Shown here: positions 17,162 to 25,620 of the stretch, one piece after another
Numbering within the stretch: position 1 is the stretch's first letter
Layout: every line of letters starts with the position of its first letter
Assembly: GCF_039543385.1 (NCBI RefSeq)
Contig: NZ_BAABJQ010000005.1
Coordinates: 396,231 to 460,230 of the forward strand
Origin: Rugosimonospora acidiphila
GTDB taxonomy: Bacteria; Actinomycetota; Actinomycetes; Mycobacteriales; Micromonosporaceae
DNA length: 64,000 nucleotides
Direction: 5' to 3'
The notes under the pieces: generated by a model
Told to the model about the DNA's origin: nothing
The model's input: the letters and a program-made list of their open reading frames with translations, nothing else
Database searches by the model: none
Made by a program: the position numbers and the translations under genes

Positions 17162-18310
17162 ATGGCGGTGGTGCTCCTCGTGATCGGTCTGCTGGCCGGC
17201 GCGGCGCTCGGCTGGCTGGCCGCACGCGCCCGGTCGGCGGCCGAAGTGGCCCGGCTGGACGCCACGCTGCGGGCGACCAAGGAGGGCGAGGCACGGCTGG
17301 AGCAGTCGCTGCGCGCCCTGTCCCACGAGGCGGCCCGCGACCAGCAGGCCAGCCTCAACCAGCTGCTCACCCCGCTACAGGAGGCCATCCACCGCTACGA
17401 GCGCCGGGTCATTGAGGTGGAGAACGATCGGGTCGACTCCTACGCCGAGCTGCGCACCGAGCTGCGCACCATGCAGTCGGTCGCGAGTTCCCTGCGCACC
17501 GAGACCAGTCAGCTCGTCGCGGCGCTGCGCGCGCCCGCCACCCGCGGCCGGTGGGGCGAGCTCCAACTGCGCCGGATCGTCGAGGCGGCCGGCATGCTGG
17601 CCAACTGCGACTTCAACGAGCAGGTGACCGCGACCACCGACCGGGGCGTCGTACGGCCCGACCTGGTGGTGCGCCTGGCCGGCGGGCGGCACGTGGTGGT
17701 CGACTCCAAGGCTCCCTTCGACGCCTACCTCAACGCGATGGAGGCTCGCGACGAGCGCACCCGCGACGACGAGCTGGACCGGCACGCCAAGCACCTGCGG
17801 GGCCACGTCGAGGCGCTGGCCGCCAAGTCCTACTGGGCCGCGTTCGAGCAGACCCCGGAGTTCGTGGTGCTGTTCGTGCCGGCCGATCCGTTCCTCGACG
17901 CCGCCCTGCAGCGCGACGCCACCCTGTTGGAGTACGCGTTCAGCCGCAACGTCGTGCTGGCCACCCCGGCCACGCTGATCGCCATGCTGCGCACTATCGC
18001 CTACTCGTGGCGCCAGGACGCGCTGGCCCGCAACGCGGTGGCGGTGCACTCGCTCGGCCGCGATCTCTACGCCCGGCTCTCCACCATGGGCGCCCACCTG
18101 GCCAAGTTGGGCAGCTCGCTGGGGGGCGCGGTCACCGCGTACAACCGGGCGATGGGCTCATTGGAGTCCCGGGTGCTGGTCAGCGCGCGCAAGTTCGCGG
18201 AGCTGGGGATCTCCGACCAGGAGTTGGAGGGCCCGGGCCAGCTGGAGGTGGCGCCGCGTCAGCTCCAGTCCCCGGAGCTGGCCACCGATCAGGAGGACGC
18301 GGCCGGGTGA
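17162..18310 (+). CDS. rmuC: DNA recombination protein RmuC
   Basis: 382 residues. A short N-terminal hydrophobic segment (MAVVLLVIGLLAGAALGWLAA) is followed by a long coiled coil (about 30-120) and the RmuC nuclease-like core with RGRWGELQLRRIVEAAGM and VVVDSKAPFDAY, the restriction-endonuclease-fold part of the family. RmuC proteins limit recombination at inverted repeats. The ATG at 17162 has CATGCT 6 nt upstream and no Shine-Dalgarno. The gene converges with ispH across a 15-bp tandem repeat. Confidence 0.93.
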   Translation: MAVVLLVIGLLAGAALGWLAARARSAAEVARLDATLRATKEGEARLEQSLRALSHEAARDQQASLNQLLTPLQEAIHRYERRVIEVENDRVDSYAELRTELRTMQSVASSLRTETSQLVAALRAPATRGRWGELQLRRIVEAAGMLANCDFNEQVTATTDRGVVRPDLVVRLAGGRHVVVDSKAPFDAYLNAMEARDERTRDDELDRHAKHLRGHVEALAAKSYWAAFEQTPEFVVLFVPADPFLDAALQRDATLLEYAFSRNVVLATPATLIAMLRTIAYSWRQDALARNAVAVHSLGRDLYARLSTMGAHLAKLGSSLGGAVTAYNRAMGSLESRVLVSARKFAELGISDQELEGPGQLEVAPRQLQSPELATDQEDAAG

Positions 18311-18340
18311 AGAACGGGCGCCGCGCGCTCGCGGGGCCGG

Positions 18341-18415
18341 TCAGTTGCCGGCCGGTCAGTTGCCGGCCGGTCAGTTGCCGGCCGCTCAGTTGCCGGTCGC
18401 TCAGTTGCCGGTCGC
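18341..18415. repeat. 15-bp tandem repeat carrying five in-frame ispH stops
   Basis: Five units of TCAGTTGCCGGCCGG-type sequence at 18341, 18356, 18371, 18386 and 18401. On the minus strand each unit encodes a small dipeptide-like stretch ending Gly-Asn-TGA in the ispH frame. Because the unit is 15 bp, the duplication keeps frame, and every read-through would reach another TGA after four codons. Confidence 0.9.
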
Positions 18416-19366
18416 GGCCTTCATGTCCCGCTTGAGTTCGCGCGGCAGCGAGAAGGTGAGCCGCTCGTTGACCGTGGCGACTTCCTCGACGTCCGCGAAT
18501 CCGCGCTCCGCCAGCGCCGCGAGCACCTCCACGACCAGGTCCTCCGGCACGCTCGCGCCCGAGCTCAGCCCGACCGTCTCCGCCCCGGTCAGCCACTCGG
18601 GGTCGATCTCGGAGGCGTAGTCGATCAGGTATGCGGCCCGCGCGCCCGCGTCCACGGCCACCTCACGCAGCCGCACCGAGTTGGACGAATTGCGCGAGCC
18701 CACGACCAGTACGACGTCACAGGACGGCGCGATCTCCTTGATCACGTGCTGGCGGTTCTGCGTCGCGTAGCAGATGTCGTCGCTGGGCGGCGACTGCAGC
18801 AGGGGCAGCCGTTCCTTGAGCCGGGTCACCGTTTCCATGGTTTCGTCGACCGACAGCGTCGTCTGGGAGAGCCAGACCACCTTGGCCGGGTCGCGGACGG
18901 TCACGGAGTCCACGCCCTCCGGCCCGTCGACCAGGTGGATGTTCGCGGGCGCCTCGCCGGAGGTACCGATGACCTCTTCGTGCCCTTCGTGCCCAATAAG
19001 CAGAATGTCGTAATCCTCGGCGGCGAACCGACGGGCCTCCTGGTGGACCTTGGTCACCAGCGGGCAGGTCGCGTCGATCGCCCTCAGGCCACGCTCGCGC
19101 GCCTGCTCGTACACCTCGGGGGCCACGCCGTGCGCTGAGAAGATCACCGTCGCGCCCTCGGGCACCTCGTCGTTCTCCTCGACGAAGATCGCCCCACGGG
19201 CCTCCAGGGTGGCCACCACGTGCTTGTTGTGCACGATCTGTTTGCGCACGTAGATCGGTGCGCCGTACAGCTTCAGGGCCTCTTCCACCGTCTGCACCGC
19301 ACGATCCACGCCGGCACAGTAGCCACGGGGCTTGGCGAGCAGCACGCGTTTGGTCACGTCACCCAT
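18401..19366 (-). CDS. ispH: 4-hydroxy-3-methylbut-2-enyl diphosphate reductase
   Basis: 321 residues. IspH reduces HMBPP to IPP and DMAPP, the last step of the methylerythritol phosphate pathway, with a 4Fe-4S cluster. The three cluster cysteines are visible in PRGYCAGVDRA, IDATCPLVTK and DDICYATQNRQ; the active-site Glu is in the usual TNSx region equivalent (GSRNSSNS follows). The ATG at 19366 is given, but a GTG three codons in (19357) has TAGGAT exactly 7 nt upstream and may be the true leaderless start. The gene ends in a 15-bp repeat that supplies four extra in-frame stops. It diverges from xseA. Confidence 0.95.
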   Translation of the reverse strand: MGDVTKRVLLAKPRGYCAGVDRAVQTVEEALKLYGAPIYVRKQIVHNKHVVATLEARGAIFVEENDEVPEGATVIFSAHGVAPEVYEQARERGLRAIDATCPLVTKVHQEARRFAAEDYDILLIGHEGHEEVIGTSGEAPANIHLVDGPEGVDSVTVRDPAKVVWLSQTTLSVDETMETVTRLKERLPLLQSPPSDDICYATQNRQHVIKEIAPSCDVVLVVGSRNSSNSVRLREVAVDAGARAAYLIDYASEIDPEWLTGAETVGLSSGASVPEDLVVEVLAALAERGFADVEEVATVNERLTFSLPRELKRDMKAATGN

Positions 19367-19461
19367 CCTACGGGGACCCGCCCCGGCCGCCCGCCGGCCG
19401 GCCCAGGCGGCGCAGTGACCACGGCCACCCCCCGGCCCGGGGGGGTCGTAGGCTTCTCGGC

Positions 19462-20682
19462 GTGAGCGAGCAGGCACCCGGCAGCACCGCGGAGCAGCCC
19501 TGGCCGGTACGGGTGGTCAACCAGAAGATCGGCGCCTGGATCGGCAAGCTGGGCTGGGTGTGGGTCGACGGGCAGGTCGCGCAGATCACCCGCCGGCCGG
19601 GCGCCCAGGTGGTGTTCCTGACCCTGCGCGACCCGTCGGCCGATCTGAGCCTCACCGTGACCACCAACCGCGACGTGCTCGACGCCGGCGCGCCCAACCT
19701 GTCCGAGGGCGCCCGGGTGACTCTGCACGCGAAGCCCGAGTTCTACCCCGGCCGGGGCACGCTGTCCCTGCGTGCCGACGAGATCCGCCAGGTCGGCCTC
19801 GGCGAGCTGCTGGCCCGGATCGAGCGCGTCAAGCGGCTGCTGGCCGCCGAGGGCCTGTTCGACCCCCGCCGCAAGCGCCGCCCCCCGTTCCTGCCGGCCA
19901 AGGTCGGCCTGGTCACCGGGCGCGCCAGCGCCGCCGAACGGGACGTGCTGGCAGGCGCCCGGCGACGCTGGCCGTCGGTGCAGTTCCGCGTGATCAATGT
20001 CGCCGTACAGGGGCCGACCGCCGTACCGCAGCTGCTGGACGCGATCGAGGTGCTGGACCGTGACCCCGATACCGACGTGATCATCCTGGCCCGCGGCGGG
20101 GGCAGCGTCGAGGATCTGCTGCCCTTCTCCGACGAGGCGCTGTGCCGGGCGGTCTTCGCCTGCCGCACGCCGGTGATCAGCGCCATCGGTCACGAGACCG
20201 ACACGCCGCTGGTGGACTTCGTGGCCGACGTCCGGGCCTCCACCCCGACCGACGCGGCCAAGCGGGTGGTCCCCGACCTCGCCGAGGAGCAGCAGCGCAT
20301 CGCGCAGGCCAGGGCGCGGCTGGACCGCGCGGTACGCGGCCTGATCGACCGCGAACAGCACCGGCTCGACGCCGTGCGCAGCCGCCCGGTGCTGGCCCGG
20401 CCCGAGGTCATGGTGGACACGAGGGCGGCCGAGGTCACCGCGCTGCGCGAACGCGCCGCCCGCTGCCTGGCGAACCGGCTGGACCGGGGGCACGACGCGC
20501 TGAGCCACACCGTCGCCCGGCTGCGCGCGCTCTCGCCGGCCGCGACCCTGCAGCGCGGGTACGCGATCGTGCAACGCCCGGCGGACGGTGCGGTGCTGCG
20601 CGAGCCGGGTGAGGTGCGGCCCGGCGACGCGCTGCGGCTGAGGCTGGCCGGCGGCGAGCTGGCCGCTACTGTGGCGGAATGA
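19462..20682 (+). CDS. xseA: Exodeoxyribonuclease VII large subunit
   Basis: 406 residues. N-terminal OB-fold (WVDGQVAQITRRPGAQVVFLTLRD), catalytic core with GRGTLSL, ARGGGSVEDLLPFSDE and ISAIGHETDTPLVDFVADVRASTPTDAA, then a coiled-coil C terminus. With XseB it degrades single-stranded DNA processively from either end. The GTG start at 19462 has TAGGCT 7 nt upstream and no Shine-Dalgarno, fitting a leaderless mRNA. The stop overlaps the xseB start by four bases (ATGA). Confidence 0.96.
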   Translation: MSEQAPGSTAEQPWPVRVVNQKIGAWIGKLGWVWVDGQVAQITRRPGAQVVFLTLRDPSADLSLTVTTNRDVLDAGAPNLSEGARVTLHAKPEFYPGRGTLSLRADEIRQVGLGELLARIERVKRLLAAEGLFDPRRKRRPPFLPAKVGLVTGRASAAERDVLAGARRRWPSVQFRVINVAVQGPTAVPQLLDAIEVLDRDPDTDVIILARGGGSVEDLLPFSDEALCRAVFACRTPVISAIGHETDTPLVDFVADVRASTPTDAAKRVVPDLAEEQQRIAQARARLDRAVRGLIDREQHRLDAVRSRPVLARPEVMVDTRAAEVTALRERAARCLANRLDRGHDALSHTVARLRALSPAATLQRGYAIVQRPADGAVLREPGEVRPGDALRLRLAGGELAATVAE

Positions 20683-20903
20683 CCAACGACGCGCCGCCCC
20701 GGGCAAGCGCAGCCGAGCTGGGGTACGAGCAGGCTCGGGCCGAACTCGCCTCCGTCGTGGAGCGGCTGGAGACGGGCGGCATCACCCTGGAGGAGTCGCT
20801 GGCCCTGTGGGAGCGCGGCGAGCAGCTCGCCGACGTCTGCCAGCGCTGGCTGGACGGGGCGCGGGAACGCTTGTCCGCGGCCCGCGAGGAGCGCGAGTCC
20901 TGA
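20679..20903 (+). CDS. xseB: Exodeoxyribonuclease VII small subunit
   Basis: 74 residues, the usual XseB length, with the typical LGYEQARAELASVVERLETGG-like helical repeat and LEESLALWERGEQLADVCQRWL. It binds the XseA coiled coil. Its ATG overlaps the xseA stop (ATGA), so translational coupling is expected, though a TACTGT also lies 6 nt before the ATG inside xseA. A strong terminator hairpin follows within 50 bp. Confidence 0.95.
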   Translation: MTNDAPPRASAAELGYEQARAELASVVERLETGGITLEESLALWERGEQLADVCQRWLDGARERLSAAREERES

Positions 20904-20948
20904 TTCCCGTCGCGGCGGGATCGCCGCGCGCACGGATGGCCGACAGCG

Positions 20949-20981
20949 AAAGGGGCGGCGCCGGTATGGCGCCGCCCCTTT
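20949..20981. terminator. Rho-independent terminator of xseAB
   Basis: AAAGGGGCGGCGCC (20949-20962) pairs perfectly with GGCGCCGCCCCTTT (20968-20981) around a 5-nt GGTAT loop. It lies between the convergent xseB and lipoprotein genes and could stop both. Confidence 0.88.
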
Positions 20982-21015
20982 GTCGCGTCCGTGCTTACTG
21001 CGTGAGCAGTTACGA

Positions 21016-21813
21016 CTACCGCTTGAGCAGTTGCTGGATGGCGTCGGGCGCCTCAACGACCGAGGACGCGGCCGGCTTGGTGATGTTCGCCGGCTGGCCG
21101 TAGTCCGAGAAGGCCATCTGGACGGTGAGCCCGCTCACGATGCCGCTGCCGTCAATCTTGAGGGTGCTCAACCGGCCCTGGTCGTCGAGGACGGCGGTGA
21201 ACGGCACGGCCTTGGCCTTGTCGCCGGCCGCGCTCAACGCCGCCGCGTCCAGCGCCGAGGATCCGCTGGCCTTGGTCAGGTCGATGGTGCCGCTGAGGTT
21301 GTTACCGTCCGTGCTCGTGACGTTCACGACGCCGGACAGCAGCTGGTTGACGCCCTCCTGGTCGGCGCCGGGCAGGGCCATCAGCTCACCGGCACCCAGC
21401 GATGACGTGTCGAGGTGCATCCACTTGTCGGGCGCGACGCCCAGCTGGGCGCCGAGCTGGCCGGCGTCCACCTTGAGGTAGACGTCGGTACCCACCGTCA
21501 CGTCGTCGATCTTCATCGGCGCGCCGGCCTGCACACCGCTCAGCGATATCGACGTGCTCTTGGCGGCCGGGTCGATGGCCCCGCTGCCGGACATGCCGGC
21601 CGCGGAGATCGTGTAGCGGTAGCTCTGCTGGCCGAGCTGCTTGGTCGAGGCGAGCAGGGCGGTCTTCGGGGCGTCCGATGAGGAGGAGGCCGCGGCGCCG
21701 GTGGCGTTGCCGGCCGATCCGGCGGCGGTCGTCTTCCCCGTGCTGCAGCCCGCGGCGAAGCCGAGCACCGCGAGTGCCGCGGCACCGGCGAGGGCGATAC
21801 GACGCGTGTTCAA
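21016..21813 (-). CDS. Secreted lipoprotein, LppX/LprAFG-like
   Basis: 265 residues. The signal peptide (MNTRRIALAGAAALAVLGFAAGC) ends in a lipobox with the lipidated Cys at 23, so the mature protein should be anchored to the outer face of the membrane. A Ser/Ala-rich linker leads to an about 200-residue domain with GTDVYLKVDAGQLG, KWMHLDTSS and a closing MAFSDYGQPANITKP segment, the pattern of LppX/LprG-type lipoproteins that bind lipids in a LolA-like fold. The TTG start at 21813 has GGGAGG 4 nt upstream. It converges with xseB. Confidence 0.85.
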   Translation of the reverse strand: MNTRRIALAGAAALAVLGFAAGCSTGKTTAAGSAGNATGAAASSSSDAPKTALLASTKQLGQQSYRYTISAAGMSGSGAIDPAAKSTSISLSGVQAGAPMKIDDVTVGTDVYLKVDAGQLGAQLGVAPDKWMHLDTSSLGAGELMALPGADQEGVNQLLSGVVNVTSTDGNNLSGTIDLTKASGSSALDAAALSAAGDKAKAVPFTAVLDDQGRLSTLKIDGSGIVSGLTVQMAFSDYGQPANITKPAASSVVEAPDAIQQLLKR

Positions 21814-21908
21814 CTGGCCTCCCGTGTGTGAGTGTCCACACGCTCCGTATGGATCAAGGACTTGCTAATCCGGAGAGTACCCAGTCGCCGCAAAATCAAT
21901 ACCTTCGA

Positions 21909-22649
21909 TCAGTGCAGCGCGGCGGCCAGGGCGTGCAGGTCGGTGAAGGACGCGGTACCGCTGATGATGGTGGTCTGGCCGTCGTTGGCCAACACCAGCG
22001 CTCGGGAGTTGTTGCTGGCGATCGGGTACTGACGCCACGTCCTGCCGTCGATGACCTCCAGGTTGCCCGGCCGCGCCGAGCCACCCAACTCGTCCGCGAG
22101 CAGCGCGTTCACCGGTCGGTCGCTCTCCACCAGCTGCGCCCCGGTCTTCGCCGGCGGCACGTATGACACCCGCAGCACCCAGCCGTCGGAGACCTTGCCG
22201 AAGGTGGCGCTGATCGGTGTCCACTTGCCGGGCAGGCTGGTCGGCTCGAGGACCGGGAACGGTGCGTCGTGCTTGGCGTTCGCATACTCCTGCGCGGCGT
22301 CGACCGCGATCGGAGCGTCACCGGCGAAGAACACCCGGTACACGCCGAGCAGCACGAAGATCGGAATGATCAGGACGGCGATGGACAGCGCCATGTCCCG
22401 CGCCGACCTACCGCCGGCGGCGGGGCGCGCCGCCGGCCGGGCCGGGGCGTCCACGGTTTCCACGTCTCCATGGTGGCCGACGCCGCCGGACGGGCGCCAC
22501 CCGGGTACCGACCCGGGCTGCCGACCGCCGTTCGGGAGCGCGACGGGCCGGCCCGCGGCGGGCGTCCGGCCGGCGTTCGGGGGGTCGCCGGAGGGCGCGA
22601 GCAGCGCCGCTGCCTGGTCGATCTGCTGACCCGAACGAGCGTTAGCCAT
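21909..22649 (-). CDS. DUF4245 single-pass membrane protein
   Basis: 246 residues. A Pro/Gly-rich cytoplasmic N terminus of about 85 residues leads into one transmembrane helix (DMALSIAVLIIPIFVLLGVY) and an about 140-residue extracytoplasmic domain with SLPGKWTPISATFGK and VLRVSYVPPAKTGAQLVESD, characteristic of DUF4245. Such genes are commonly next to glpX in actinobacteria, as here. The start is uncertain: ATG 22649 has no clear Shine-Dalgarno, and an internal GTG just before the membrane segment is an alternative giving a length closer to other members. Function unknown. Confidence 0.82.
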   Translation of the reverse strand: MANARSGQQIDQAAALLAPSGDPPNAGRTPAAGRPVALPNGGRQPGSVPGWRPSGGVGHHGDVETVDAPARPAARPAAGGRSARDMALSIAVLIIPIFVLLGVYRVFFAGDAPIAVDAAQEYANAKHDAPFPVLEPTSLPGKWTPISATFGKVSDGWVLRVSYVPPAKTGAQLVESDRPVNALLADELGGSARPGNLEVIDGRTWRQYPIASNNSRALVLANDGQTTIISGTASFTDLHALAAALH

Positions 22650-22698
22650 CTGGGCATGTCAGGATCAAGAGACCGCGACTATGACGAGGTGGCCGATA

Positions 22699-23724
22699 AT
22701 GACCGGACAAAATCCCCGTACTCCGCAGGAGCTCGACCGCAACCTGGCTCTCGAGCTGGTCCGGGTGACCGAGGCCGCAGCGTTGTCCGCTGGCCGGTGG
22801 GTCGGCCGGGGCGACAAGGAGGGCGGCGACGGTGCCGCCGTCGACGCGATGCGAAAGCTGATCAACTCCATCTCGATGCGCGGCGTCGTGGTGATCGGCG
22901 AGGGCGAGAAGGACAACGCCCCGATGCTGTTCAACGGGGAGCACGTGGGCGACGGGACCGGCCCGGAGGTCGACGTCGCGGTCGACCCGATCGACGGCAC
23001 CACCCTGATGAGCAAGGGCATGCCCAACGCCCTGGCGGTGCTCGCGGTCGCCGAGCGCGGCGCGATGTTCGACCCGAGCGCGGTCTTCTACATGGAGAAG
23101 CTGGCCGTCGGCCCCGACTGCGCCGATGTGATCGACATCAACGCGGGTGTCACCGAGAATCTGCGCCGGATCGCGCAGGTCAAGAAGTCCAGCGTGTCCG
23201 ATGTCACGGTGTGCATCCTGGACCGCCCCCGGCACGCCCAGCTCATCGAGGAGGTACGCGAGGCCGGAGCCCGGATCCGGTTCATCTCCGACGGTGACAT
23301 CGCCGGCGCGATCAGCGCCGCCCGGGAGGGTTCGGAGACCGACGTCCTGATGGGCATCGGCGGTACCCCGGAGGGGATCACCGCCGCGTGCGCCCTGAAG
23401 TGCACCGGCGGCGCCATTCAGGCCAAGCTGTGGCCGCGCGACGACGCCGAGCGGGAAAAGGCGCTGGCCGCCGGGCACGACCTGGACCGGGTGCTCACCA
23501 CCGACGATCTGGTCACCGGTGACAACTGCTTCTTCGTGGCGACCGGGGTGACCTCGGGCGACCTGCTGCGCGGAGTCCGGTACCGGTCCGGCGGGGCGTA
23601 CACGCAATCGATCGTGATGCGCTCCAAGAGCGGCACGATCCGGATGATCGATTCCTACCACCGGCTGGAGAAGCTGGCGCAGTACTCGGTCGTGGACTTC
23701 GACGCGCGGGCGTACAAGGCCTGA
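22699..23724 (+). CDS. glpX: Class II fructose-1,6-bisphosphatase
   Basis: 341 residues of the GlpX family, which dephosphorylates fructose 1,6-bisphosphate to fructose 6-phosphate in gluconeogenesis. The metal-binding motifs GEGEKDNAPML and VDPIDGTTLM are present, as are GIGGTPEGITAA and the sugar-phosphate-binding region near DRPRHAQLIEEVREAGARI. The ATG at 22699 is preferred because GAGGTGG is 7 nt upstream; an ATG at 22681 has none. It is the major gluconeogenic phosphatase in many actinobacteria, and pckG of the same pathway is about 10 kb away. Confidence 0.95.
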   Translation: MTGQNPRTPQELDRNLALELVRVTEAAALSAGRWVGRGDKEGGDGAAVDAMRKLINSISMRGVVVIGEGEKDNAPMLFNGEHVGDGTGPEVDVAVDPIDGTTLMSKGMPNALAVLAVAERGAMFDPSAVFYMEKLAVGPDCADVIDINAGVTENLRRIAQVKKSSVSDVTVCILDRPRHAQLIEEVREAGARIRFISDGDIAGAISAAREGSETDVLMGIGGTPEGITAACALKCTGGAIQAKLWPRDDAEREKALAAGHDLDRVLTTDDLVTGDNCFFVATGVTSGDLLRGVRYRSGGAYTQSIVMRSKSGTIRMIDSYHRLEKLAQYSVVDFDARAYKA

Positions 23725-23762
23725 CTCCCCTCCCGCCCGGCGCCGCCCGGGCGAGGATAGGG

Positions 23763-24782
23763 GTGATGCGCCCGCTTGGCCCCGTTTCCACCCGTCCCAG
23801 CCACCGGCCACGGGTTGGTCATCGCGTGGCCGGGTGCGGGCTGGCCGCGATCGGCGGCGCCACGCAGGCCGTGCGGTCCCGGCTCAACGGGGAATTCGGC
23901 TCCCGCCTGCACGACGGCGTCGCCACGGCCGGGGTCACCTTCGCCGTCGGGTTGGCCGTGACCGGCGGGCTGATCACCTCTCGGCCCGGCGCGCGCCGCG
24001 CCTCGGCCCGGGTGCGGGACGGCCTGCGCGGGGGCGCCCTGAGGCCCTGGCAGTGCCTGGGTGGGCTCGGCGGCGCGCTGCTCGTCTCCGCACAGAGCAT
24101 CACGGTGGCGGCGCTCGGGGTGACCGTCTTCTCCGTCGCGGTGGTCGCCGGACAGACCCTGTCGAGCCTGCTCGTCGACCGGCTGGGGACGGGCCCGACA
24201 CCGCCGCAGCCGCTGACCGCGCCCCGCGCCGTGGGCGCGGCCCTGGCGATCGCGGCGGTGCTCGTGGCGGCCGGCGGCCGGCTGTACGACGGCTCGGTGG
24301 TGGGCCCGACCGTCCTGTCGGCGGTGGCCGGGCTGAGCGTCGCCTGGCAGCAGGGGTTCAACGGCCGGGTCCGGGCGACCAGCGACAGTGCGCTGGCCAC
24401 GACCGGGGTCAACTTCGCGATCGGCACGGCCGCGCTGATGGTGGCGGTCGCCGTGGACATCGGGGTACGGGGGCTGCCCGCCGGTACCCTGCCCAGCCAG
24501 CCCTGGCTCTACCCGCCCGGGGTCATCGGCGCGTTCTACATCGGCGTCAGCGCGATGGTGGTGCGGTACACCGGCGTCCTGCTGCTGGGCCTGTCGCTGA
24601 CGTCGGGGCAGATGGTCAGCGCGCTCATCCTCGACTCGGTGGCCCCGGAGCCGGGCAGCACCGTCGGGGCCACGCTCGTGATCGGCATCGCGCTGGCCCT
24701 GCTTGCCATCTTCATCGCCTCGTCCCGGGTTCCGCATCCGTGGCCCCGTCGCGAGCGGGCCGCCGGCGCGGCCGGCCAGTAG
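23763..24782 (+). CDS. DMT-superfamily transporter, YdcZ/DUF606 type
   Basis: 339 residues with about ten transmembrane segments in two repeated halves, each containing the DUF606 (YdcZ) pattern: QAVRSRLNGEFGSRL in the first and WQQGFNGRVRATSDSALATTGVNF in the second. Most DUF606 proteins have a single repeat of about 150 residues, so this is an internally duplicated form. The substrate is unknown. GTG 23763 or the adjacent ATG 23766 are possible starts. The TetR regulator 100 bp downstream is on the same strand but has its own palindrome-rich promoter. Confidence 0.78.
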   Translation: MMRPLGPVSTRPSHRPRVGHRVAGCGLAAIGGATQAVRSRLNGEFGSRLHDGVATAGVTFAVGLAVTGGLITSRPGARRASARVRDGLRGGALRPWQCLGGLGGALLVSAQSITVAALGVTVFSVAVVAGQTLSSLLVDRLGTGPTPPQPLTAPRAVGAALAIAAVLVAAGGRLYDGSVVGPTVLSAVAGLSVAWQQGFNGRVRATSDSALATTGVNFAIGTAALMVAVAVDIGVRGLPAGTLPSQPWLYPPGVIGAFYIGVSAMVVRYTGVLLLGLSLTSGQMVSALILDSVAPEPGSTVGATLVIGIALALLAIFIASSRVPHPWPRRERAAGAAGQ

Positions 24783-24806
24783 GGTCCGGGATCACCTGCC
24801 CTGTAA

Positions 24807-24867
24807 GAGAGCAGTGCTCTCGCATCAGTGATGCCTCGCACCGCTCCGAGTCGAGAGCAGTGCTCTC
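24807..24867 (+). promoter_or_regulatory. Twin perfect palindromes upstream of the TetR gene
   Basis: GAGAGCAGTGCTCTC occurs twice, at 24807-24821 and 24853-24867; the second extends to the 17-nt CGAGAGCAGTGCTCTCG. A third palindrome, GCATCAGTGATGC (24822-24834), abuts the first copy and shares the CAGTG centre. They lie just before a TAGGCT -10 (24872-24877) of the TetR gene, as expected for autorepression. Confidence 0.85.
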
Positions 24868-24884
24868 GTTGTAGGCTCACGGTC

Positions 24885-25589
24885 ATGACGATCGGTGGCG
24901 AGCATCCGGCACGAGGCCTGCGGGCCAGGGTCCGCACCGAGATGGTAGAAGAAATCAAGGCGACGGCCCGTCGACACCTGGCCGCCGAGGGAGCGAACCT
25001 GTCGCTGCGCGCGGTCGCCCGCGACCTGGGCATGGTCTCCTCTGCCGTGTACCGGTATTTCCCCAGCAGGGACGCGCTGCTCACCGCGCTCGTCGCCGAT
25101 GCCCATGACGCGCTCGGCCAGGCCGTCGAGCGCGCCGAGGCGGCGGTGCCGCGACGCGACCTGCGAGGGCGCTGGCTGGCCAGCTGCCACGCCGTCCGGG
25201 CCTGGGCGCTGGACCACCCCGCGGAGTACGCGCTCATCTACGGCAGCCCGGTGCCGGGCTACGCCGCGCCTGTCGACATGGTCGGTCCGGCCGGCCGCAT
25301 CCCGGCGGTGCTCGCCTCCATCCTGCGCGACGCGGTCGCGGCCGGCGTGGTGCGCACCGCGGGCGAGCGGCTGCCCAAGACGCTACGCGCGGACCTGCGG
25401 CGGATGGGTGCCGATCCGCGGTTCGCGGACCTCCCCGAGCCGGTGCTGGCGCGCGGCATGACCGGGTGGATCCAGCTGCTCGGGGCGGTCAGCTTCGAAG
25501 TCTTCGGCCGGCTCGAAGCGCTCATCGAGGACGCCGGGGCGTTCTTCGACCAGCAGTTGCGGACGATGGCCGCACAGCTCGGCCTGTGA
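24885..25589 (+). CDS. TetR-family transcriptional regulator
   Basis: 234 residues. The N-terminal helix-turn-helix reads LSLRAVARDLGMVSSAVYRYFPSRDALLTAL; the C-terminal half has the WHG-type ligand-binding pattern (WALDHPAEYALIYGSPVPGY). The ATG at 24885 has TAGGCT 7 nt upstream and no Shine-Dalgarno, so it is probably leaderless. Two identical palindromes in the 80 bp before the start are likely its own operators. The YdcZ-type transporter gene upstream is a possible but unproven target. Confidence 0.92.
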   Translation: MTIGGEHPARGLRARVRTEMVEEIKATARRHLAAEGANLSLRAVARDLGMVSSAVYRYFPSRDALLTALVADAHDALGQAVERAEAAVPRRDLRGRWLASCHAVRAWALDHPAEYALIYGSPVPGYAAPVDMVGPAGRIPAVLASILRDAVAAGVVRTAGERLPKTLRADLRRMGADPRFADLPEPVLARGMTGWIQLLGAVSFEVFGRLEALIEDAGAFFDQQLRTMAAQLGL

Positions 25590-25620
25590 GCCCTTACCGG
25601 CGATCCCGGCGCCGCCTGGA

